From Myrica gale (lineage: Eukaryota > Streptophyta > Magnoliopsida > Fagales > Myricaceae), in NCBI GenBank assembly GCA_963930655.1, contig OZ005617.1:8434501-8498500 (forward strand): a stretch of DNA of 64,000 bases. The letters run 5' to 3'. Of this stretch, positions 60,401 through 64,000 are shown piece by piece. Below the pieces are notes generated by a model. That model made no database searches, was not told where the DNA came from, and saw only the letters and a program-made list of their open reading frames with translations. Made by a program: the position numbers and the translations under genes. Positions within the stretch are counted from its first letter, which is position 1; each line of letters begins with the position of its first letter.

Positions 60401-60946
60401 AGTCGCTAAACAAGGAGTGAGTTGATGTCTTAAGCAAAATCAATATCATAGACAGTGGTTCTAGGTGAATGACAGGTGAAATATTCATCGAAAAGTTAAA
60501 TAATTTACACGTACAAAAACTATGGGACAGAAAGTAAATTTGTAGAAAACTTGAAGGGATCACAAAAGTGTCAGTGGCGTTACCGATAAGGTGATTGGAA
60601 GCAAAACAGTGGCGCAGAAAAATCAGAATCTGAAAGCAGTAATCAGGAAATCTTATTATTGCCACAATTATAAGTTTTTGCAATAATGTAGAGAGAATGG
60701 GATACAGATCGGAATATGAAACAAAAATAAGAGGACTTACTGAGACATTTGTTGAAAGAGCGACGATTTCGAGTATGGAAGATCCAGTCAAGTTGCTCAC
60801 GAATCTGAAAACTCGAAAAATATATAAAATCAGAAAAAGAAGTTGAGGACTCGGACAAATCGAAAGAGAAAACAGAGACTGAGAGAGAGACTTAACTCTT
60901 CTTTGAGGCGCTTGCTGGGATTGACGGAGTTTGGGAGCGAATCCAT
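39497..60946 (-). CDS. GWT1: GWT1/PIG-W homologue, GPI-anchor inositol acyltransferase, 16 exons, 464 aa
   Basis: Exons (minus): 60946-60897, 60804-60741, 60629-60584, 60300-60182, 59988-59915, 59741-59663, 59552-59463, 58127-58054, 57580-57493, 55461-55335, 55249-55145, 53236-53107, 53020-52969, 52866-52822, 39870-39772, 39649-39497 (stop 39499-39497). Lengths total 1395 nt; all junctions are GT-AG and phases match with no stop. The protein resembles Arabidopsis At4g17910 throughout: start [10 protein letters not shown], then [73 protein letters not shown] and the C-terminal GIRLKFW. GWT1/PIG-W is a multi-pass ER membrane enzyme that acylates the inositol of GlcN-PI during GPI-anchor synthesis. 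Many hydrophobic segments fit this. The exon 13 donor (gttcga) is weak. Intron 14 is about 13 kb of nested transposons; introns 7, 9 and 11 also hold insertions. It looks intact. Confidence 0.93.
39871..41640. other. First part of GWT1 intron 14, no element identified
   Basis: Mostly unique-looking sequence. A minus-strand open frame at 40577-40849 and one at 40335-40556 have no recognised domain. A short direct repeat (atccagaatcccagtcat) occurs near 40453-40468 and 40539-40556. Confidence 0.4.
41641..41868 (+). mobile_element. Probable 5' LTR of a plus-strand Copia element in GWT1 intron 14
   Basis: The sequence from about tgtgagtatgtttagaga to tttctttcagagaca ends directly at a primer-like site. 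The left boundary is a guess from the TG start and a typical LTR length. The 3' LTR was not found. Confidence 0.5.
41869..41880 (+). other. Primer-binding site of the plus-strand Copia element
   Basis: tggtatctgagc differs by one base from the initiator tRNA-Met complement tggtatcagagc. It separates the LTR from the gag region. Confidence 0.65.
42470..43119 (+). pseudogene. Copia gag remnant (plus strand), left part
   Basis: A start-like atggcgccaacaatac at about 42470 is followed by frame-shifting gag-like pieces. These include [58 protein letters not shown] and a glycine-rich tail (GGRDSGG-HKGQGG). The tail resumes on the far side of the hAT element at 47270. Several stops make it non-functional. 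Confidence 0.6.
42759..42810 (-). pseudogene. Plastid tRNA-Val(GAC)-like fragment inside the gag remnant
   Basis: Read on the minus strand the segment starts AGGGATATAGCTCAGTGG and has an anticodon arm CACC-TTGACAT-GGTG with anticodon GAC (plus-strand gtc at 42775-42777). From memory it agrees with the plastid trnV-GAC 5' part at about 44 of 51 positions without gaps; nearly all changes are transitions. The T arm and 3' acceptor strand are absent, so it cannot be a working tRNA. Part of the same stretch can also be read as gag (DDFHHVK), so the origin is open. Confidence 0.5.
43128..47261 (+). mobile_element. hAT transposon (Ac-like), 4134 bp, autonomous-size but defective
   Basis: The left end reads tagcgctgaacac and the right end, in reverse complement, taggggtgagcaacc. 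An exact 8-bp target duplication tccttaag flanks it (43120-43127 and 47262-47269). Subterminal regions are rich in aaccgaacc / cggttcggt motifs. The interior has the expected BED-type transposase gene in broken form. It is inserted in the gag of a plus-strand Copia element, itself inside GWT1 intron 14. Confidence 0.9.
44305..46389 (+). pseudogene. hAT transposase (BED zinc finger, RICESLEEPER-like), broken
   Basis: A frame begins at atg 44305 (MDGPTSNGG) and soon meets a stop. The BED zinc finger follows at about 44480-44620: VWDH-equivalent start, [14 protein letters not shown], then HLENC. Transposase-core relics are present with several frame changes: [53 protein letters not shown] and [15 protein letters not shown]. 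The C-terminal hAT dimerisation region lies at about 46110-46310 ([27 protein letters not shown]). At least one in-frame stop and several indels rule out a working protein. Order and spacing match the family. Confidence 0.85.
47270..47575 (+). pseudogene. Copia gag remnant (plus strand), right part with zinc-knuckle relic
   Basis: Continues the gag split by the hAT element. It includes [19 protein letters not shown], matching the C-terminal end of a plant Copia zinc knuckle (VD-CWDLHGKP...AHQA). Frame changes persist. Confidence 0.6.
47576..47765 (+). pseudogene. Copia protease-region relic
   Basis: Weak matches remain: [24 protein letters not shown] resembles the LHVPG-P-NLLSVS end of Copia protease. 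It is interrupted at 47766 by a solo LTR and resumes around 48012. Confidence 0.45.
47766..47973 (-). mobile_element. Solo LTR of a small retrotransposon, minus strand
   Basis: On the minus strand it starts TGTTTAAGTCCCACATTGG and ends CTCTTATTTCAACA. It includes GTGGATGTAGG and CCGAACCACCTTAAG, typical of short plant LTRs. The flanks are AT-rich and the 5-mers tatat (left) and attta (right) do not match exactly, so the target duplication is uncertain. Confidence 0.65.
48012..48396 (+). pseudogene. Copia pre-integrase and integrase start (plus strand)
   Basis: The plus-strand translation gives [20 protein letters not shown], then HPSLST with a changed start of the LGHPS motif, then FEVVHT and [13 protein letters not shown], corresponding to the FVTFVDDYS integrase start. 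Stops are frequent. The integrase is cut at 48397 by another LTR. Confidence 0.65.
48397..48600 (-). mobile_element. 3' LTR of a second minus-strand Copia relic
   Basis: The ~204-bp segment ends CTATTATTTCA on the minus strand. It starts next to a purine tract CTTGAGGGAGAG (minus strand, 48601-48612), where a TACTAG start replaces the usual TG. It cuts the plus-strand integrase. Confidence 0.6.
48613..49035 (-). pseudogene. Copia RNase H remnant, minus strand
   Basis: The minus-strand pieces, in order, are [28 protein letters not shown]-like sequence, [44 protein letters not shown] and [13 protein letters not shown]. This is Copia RNase H running into its 3' LTR at 48600. Frame changes are present. 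Sequence right of about 49035 is not recognised. Confidence 0.7.
49036..49405. other. Unassigned sequence in GWT1 intron 14
   Basis: No coding match or element boundary is recognised here. It may be the remaining interior of the minus-strand Copia relic or host intron sequence. Confidence 0.35.
49406..49794 (+). repeat. Tandem duplication, ~267-bp unit
   Basis: The unit beginning ctctctgcctacaa at about 49406 recurs at about 49673 (ctctctgcctagaa). Shared blocks include ttttgctgtggtg-ttgctttcc and gcatccattggcagacatgta. The second copy is broken at 49794 by a Copia insertion and continues at 52539 (agtatgaaaagag...gaatagccaatgcaa). Confidence 0.8.
49795..52533 (-). mobile_element. Copia element with large internal deletion, minus strand
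   Basis: The element is bounded by LTRs at 49795-50037 (3' LTR, 243 bp) and about 52309-52533 (5' LTR, incomplete on its inner side). An exact target duplication atgta flanks it (49790-49794 and 52534-52538). A polypurine tract, AATTTTAGGGGGGA on the minus strand, lies at 50038-50051. Gag, protease and the first part of integrase are absent: the 5' LTR is joined directly to integrase coding sequence at the shared 9-mer aactttaga (52300-52308; intact LTR copy at 49799-49807). Confidence 0.9.
50052..52308 (-). pseudogene. Copia pol (integrase part, reverse transcriptase, RNase H), broken
   Basis: On the minus strand, from right to left: an integrase piece [10 protein letters not shown] followed by [15 protein letters not shown] sequence; the integrase C-terminal side [14 protein letters not shown] and [11 protein letters not shown]; and reverse transcriptase (open at 51497-50994) with [40 protein letters not shown] and [12 protein letters not shown]. 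After a frame change come the catalytic YVDD (50982-50971), [23 protein letters not shown] and [14 protein letters not shown]. RNase H follows ([10 protein letters not shown]) down to the polypurine tract. Stops and frameshifts split it into several pieces, though identity to active elements is still high, so it is fairly young. Confidence 0.85.
53851..54080. mobile_element. Inverted-repeat MITE in GWT1 intron 11
   Basis: The left arm has gctttgcaccct, ttgcagtccaaactatcaaa and cttgacacattgcaccctaa. The right arm has the mirror: tgcaatgtgtcaagtttgg, tagtttgggctgcaaatt and a decayed cgaaacgtaatttcccc. The element is ~230 bp with no coding capacity. The style resembles 12736-13138 but it is a different subfamily. 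No clear target duplication. Confidence 0.7.
55663..56847 (+). mobile_element. 5'-truncated LINE (non-LTR retrotransposon) in GWT1 intron 9
   Basis: It is flanked by an exact 16-bp duplication, atattaagaaacagct, at 55647-55662 and 56848-56863. The plus strand encodes the C-terminal end of a plant LINE protein. About 55870-56480 carries [18 protein letters not shown], then after a frameshift the zf-RVT region ([48 protein letters not shown]). Downstream comes [24 protein letters not shown]. Only the last part of the element was copied, as usual for LINEs. The 3' end is AT-rich with a short A run. The first ~200 bp contain a ~115-bp direct duplication. Confidence 0.88.
55667..55860 (+). repeat. 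Direct duplication at the 5' end of the LINE
   Basis: The stretch gatagcttgtggaggatag...gtttgtaatggc occurs twice with a period of about 115 bp. Both copies carry tatcatggagaaatatgg and gggtgggtggaacactc. Confidence 0.8.
58950..59137. mobile_element. One arm of a Mutator-like inverted-repeat element in GWT1 intron 7
   Basis: The segment has agggtgcaatgtatta, gtttgtagatgcaatgtctc, aaaagtggtagcttatgg and tggtagttcgtgagtgaaaaatgtattttcc in the same order as the right arm of 12736-13138. A matching left arm was not found, so the copy is partial. Confidence 0.65.
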
Positions 60947-61344
60947 GGACGAGAAAGAGTGAATTAATGTTCAAAGTAAACAGTGAATGGCACGGCCCCC
61001 TCCCGCTTGGAGAGTTCTGTTTCCTCTCGCTCTCGAAAAGGAGGATTTAAAATGAGAGGATCCACGTGTCGAAGTTCCAATAGGAATGACAAAAAGGGAA
61101 AGATTCGGTCCGTTCAAAGCATTCAAAGCAACGGCTATTATTTAGAGTCTGTTTCATTGAAAAAAATTTCACCAACCCACAATAAAATATTACAGTATAA
61201 TCTCTCTCTCCCATCAAATCATAATTTTTCACTACAAAAAATATAAAAAATTACATCTCTCTTCACTTTTTCACTAAACACAATACCAAAAATTTTACAA
61301 CACAAACATAGCCTTAAAAAAATACATCCAATGGTCCAACATCC
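60947..61344. other. Upstream region of GWT1, with a possible small MITE
   Basis: 60947 to about 61130 should hold the GWT1 promoter and leader; a cacgtg G-box lies at about 61063-61068. From about 61144 (agtctgtttcattg) to about 61315 the sequence ends with acacaaacatagcc, giving weakly inverted termini of a small AT-rich MITE with (tc)n interior. No target duplication is evident. Confidence 0.35.
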
Positions 61345-61744
61345 ACTCTTCTCCTCCTCTAATCCGTAGGGTTTGTAATTTTGGATACTGTCTCCAATTA
61401 CTTGAGATTTTGCCGTAAAAGTTGTTGTCGCTGAGACTTATTATTAGCAAATTTGGATAGACTCCAAAGTCTTTAGATACATCTCCAATGAGTTGGTTTC
61501 GATCCAAAAAGACTGCCCAAACATGTGCAAATTTTCAAACTTTGGGGAACTCGGCTTGTGAAACGATTGTTGTCTGAGAGTAATTTTGAAGTGATCCCCC
61601 CACCGCAAATGTTTTGGGGCAAAAAAACCGCTAAATAAGTTTGAGGCCAATTTCATCAACTCCCAAGTTCATGAAATCTCCAATCCTTGAGTAATAATAC
61701 CAGAAAGTCGGTTTTCGCGAAGAGATAATGAAGATATCAAGTTG

Positions 61745-62905
61745 CAAGGGCGACTTCGGCTATAGGTAGGGTAGGCGGTTGTCTAAGGCTCCCGAACTAG
61801 GGAGGCCCCCAATTAAAATTTTTCTTTAATAGGTATATTAAAAAAATATTTAATGATAAGACCTAAAAAATTTAACGTTAAAACTATTTGTATAGAATTT
61901 TAGTTAATTAGCTTTTATTCTATAAAAATGTCTATTAAATCTCCATTAACTCTTCAAAGATGCCTATTAAATCTCCTTAATTGAAGTAACCATTAACTCT
62001 TCACCTTTTTTATAAAAGATATTAATTCCAAATTAATTCAAACGAAATTCAATAAAATCAATATCCTATAAAATCTCCTTAAAATTGGGTTGGCAATTGA
62101 TTTGAGAAATCCTATAAAATCTCACATCCAATTCATTTAATTTTTTTACCGTTACTTGACAAACAAAAATAATCTCACACCTAATTCATTTAAAATATCA
62201 CACCTAATCTATTTAATATTTTTGTCGTTGTACACATTAATTAACAACTAAAAATCTATCTTTAAAACGACTTAATATATAAACCATTTCACAATTGCAT
62301 GCGATTTCGATTGCTTGTTAAGTACAAAAACTACTTAAAAATCCTCTCAAGTTCAACCATCCTATTTTGTCTCCTCAATTATTGTTGATTCCCAACTCTA
62401 ATCTTTGGCATCAAGATCACTAGTGGTCCCTAAAGTTCAGGTGTTATTATTCTAAACTTTTTATTAAGTAGTCTTATTTTTTGCAGTTATAATTATTTGT
62501 ATTTTATTATAAGTTTGTGTTTGTGATTAGTTTAGATTTCATTATCTGTTTAAATATAATTTTGAGATACTATGTCTAATAGAAAATATGAATCTGGTTA
62601 TGAAAAGTTAAAAAAGAAACGAAAAATTGAAAAAATGATTCAATTTCAAAAAGGATCACTTGATAAATTTGTAATTAATCAACCAAATAATACTTCAAGT
62701 TGTAATCAAATACTAACAAATGAAAACTCCCTCCCTATAGAATTGGAAGACAACTTTAAAATATCAAATAAAAATGGCACTAACGATGACATCAACACCA
62801 AAAAGCTGAAGAATACGTTTTAACTAATTTTTTAAAATATATTATTTTATAAGGCCTTATTTTAAAGTTTCGCCTAAGGCCCCAATTACCTTAGAGACGC
62901 CCCTG
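61745..62905 (+). mobile_element. hAT (Tip100/ZMYM1-like) non-autonomous element, 1161 bp
   Basis: It starts caaggg-cgac at 61745 and ends gacgcccctg at 62905, inverted apart from decay (caggggcgtc read from the right). An exact 8-bp duplication tcaagttg flanks it (61737-61744 and 62906-62913). ggcctta / taaggcc motifs lie near both ends. It interrupts the LRR fragment. Confidence 0.85.
62572..62823 (+). pseudogene. N-terminal fragment of a hAT (ZMYM1-like) transposase
   Basis: An 83-codon frame, MSNRKYESGYEKLKKKRKIE then FQKGSLDKFV, matches the conserved start of ZMYM1/TTF-type hAT transposases (SGYEKLKKKK...SQKGALDKF in the family). It stops at taa 62821-62823, long before zinc finger or catalytic regions. 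It is an internal-deletion remnant of the element that carries it. Confidence 0.75.
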
Positions 62906-63060
62906 TCAAGTTGCTCAAATTAGCAAATGAAGCCGGAACGGAATGAAAGAGTTGGTCGTTGATATCTTCCAATCTCTTGAGAAATCGAACTAGAAAGTTG
63001 ATTTTGGAAGAGAGCAAGATAAGATTCATTTTCTTTCATCTTCGTTAAACTGGAGACCTC

Positions 63061-63442
63061 TTAATGAAAGCCATACATCCCAAAAAAGATTTTCTCTTTC
63101 TCCCATGAGTTCTATTCCTCTCTTTTGTATTTTGATTTTAGAGTTCAAGTTAGAAAAATGAGAAAGAGAGGGAATTTAGCAGAAGAGGATTCGGTGAAGA
63201 TGAAAACGAGGGAAATAACAAATGCCGGAACTTGTTTGGGAAGACGAGACTCGTTGGGAAAGAAGTACAAGAAAAAAGTGATAAAAAATAGTTTGACTGA
63301 AGCATGCGAAGCTGAGCCATGACATGAAATGGTTTCCAAATCTAATTAAATGACAATTTCATCCCCAACATCACTGTCCGCTCCTCCTATAGCTTCCAGA
63401 CAATCTGGATTGCCAAGGGTTGCATGAACATCTTCAATAAGC
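63061..63442. other. Spacer between LRR fragment and LTR
   Basis: A short plus-strand frame at 63125-63322 has no recognised domain. Nothing else is seen. Confidence 0.4.
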
Positions 63443-64000
63443 TGTGAGTCATAGGATTAAGGCAACCCAAGAGGGGGGTGAATTGGTTTTTTAAACTTTT
63501 CGCTTTAAACCCCCAAAGAAGTGTTTGTAAAGTAATTACTAATTTAGTACAAGTATATAATATGTAACAAGTGTAAATATGTGTTAAAAGTAAAGAGAAT
63601 GGTAAGAGAAGCAAATACTTGATTTTTAGGTGGTTCGGTAAACCCGCCTACATCCACCCTTCAAGCTCCTTTTACCGAGCCTTGAGGTTTTCCACTATTC
63701 TCTAATAGCCTACACTCTAGCTTCCGGCTCAACATTCAAACCCACCCAAGTGGTTTTTCTAGCTCACCACTCACAACCTCACAAAGCTTGAGATATACCC
63801 TTTCAAGGCTTCTTCTTTAGTGAACAACCTCACTAAAGGAAACACCTCTTTTGATAGGACGATTATAAGAACAAAACTCTCTCAAATAGTGGATATAAAA
63901 GTGGAAGGCTTTATCTCTTGATTCACACAAAGACAAGGATATGAAAGTGTGTTTTGTGTGAATGATATGAGAAATATGGAATATGAAGGTTTAAAATATT
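63443..64000 (-). mobile_element. LTR (SIRE-like Copia family), minus strand, runs off the window
   Basis: From tgtgagtcataggattaagg onward the sequence is the reverse complement of the 28596-29796 solo LTR family. Shared blocks include the ggggggtgaattggtttt motif, the ggtggttcggtaaacccgcctacatccac block and the ctacactctagcttccgg block. Only its last ~558 bp lie in the window, so I cannot tell a solo LTR from part of a full element. Confidence 0.85.

Larger units (their letters stand above)
61345..63060 (-). pseudogene. LRR (receptor-kinase-type) gene fragment, interrupted by a hAT element
   Basis: Read on the minus strand, 63060-62914 and then 61736-61345 encode leucine-rich repeat pieces in several frames. 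Right of the hAT insertion: LSSSISQEIG and SVPASFANLSNL. Left of it: SLRENRLSGIITQGL, CTCLGSLF-like, LDRNQLIGDVSKDFG, YPNLLIISLSDNNFYGKISSNW and PKLQTLRI. Frameshifts and stops show it is dead. No kinase domain is visible. The repeat pattern resembles plant LRR receptor kinases such as the MIK2 group, but the fragment is too short to name. Confidence 0.75.

Noticed and set aside
1..64000. CRISPR arrays, operons, bacterial-type systems
   Set aside because: No spaced identical repeats or prokaryotic gene layout. All tandem repeats seen are minisatellites, microsatellites or duplications in plant DNA.

Overview
The window looks like nuclear DNA of a flowering plant, probably a eudicot. The evidence is spliced genes with GT-AG introns, a nuclear gene for a plastid RNA-binding protein, plant-specific gene families (ATL RING-H2, subgroup Ia bHLH), and typical plant mobile elements: Copia, Gypsy, TRIM, LINE, hAT, CACTA and Mutator-like inverted-repeat elements. 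I cannot name the species.

Four protein-coding genes look intact. (1) A chloroplast cpRNP-type protein with two RRM domains, + strand, 9449-14238, four exons, 281 aa. (2) An ATL51/ATL52-like RING-H2 E3 ligase, + strand, 18861-19955, single exon, 364 aa. (3) A subgroup Ia bHLH factor like AtbHLH94/96, - strand, 32441-34958, three exons, 301 aa. (4) A GWT1/PIG-W homologue (GlcN-PI inositol acyltransferase of GPI-anchor synthesis), - strand, 39497-60946, sixteen exons, 464 aa. I rebuilt the last from 16 short exons whose phases all agree and which have no internal stop. It spans about 21.4 kb because transposable elements fill its introns. Intron 14 alone is about 13 kb.

Layout. 1-671 is the end of a CACTA element. 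940-2260 holds LTR-like relics. 3601-4055 holds a broken glycine-rich RNA-binding protein fragment next to a tiny TRIM element. 4173-8721 is an internally deleted Copia element of SIRE/Maximus type with a frameshifted envelope-position ORF. 8738-9292 is an inverted-repeat element. 9449-14238 is the cpRNP gene. 14239-18860 is sparse. 18861-19955 is the ATL gene. 20732-21828 is a non-autonomous hAT element carrying a ~93-bp minisatellite. 24322-31323 is a nest of LTR relics, a Gypsy gag remnant and a minus-strand Copia element cut by a solo LTR. 32441-34958 is the bHLH gene. 36489-38698 is a non-autonomous CACTA element. 39497-60946 is GWT1 with Copia, hAT, solo-LTR, LINE and inverted-repeat insertions in its introns. 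61345-63060 is an LRR gene fragment split by a small hAT element. 63443-64000 is an LTR running off the window.

The four genes show no operon-like or pathway link. The main interest is genome structure: several insertions have exact target-site duplications, so their order can be read; one Copia element has a deletion at a 9-bp repeat; and a plastid tRNA-Val-like fragment sits in a dead gag. I found no convincing new molecular system.
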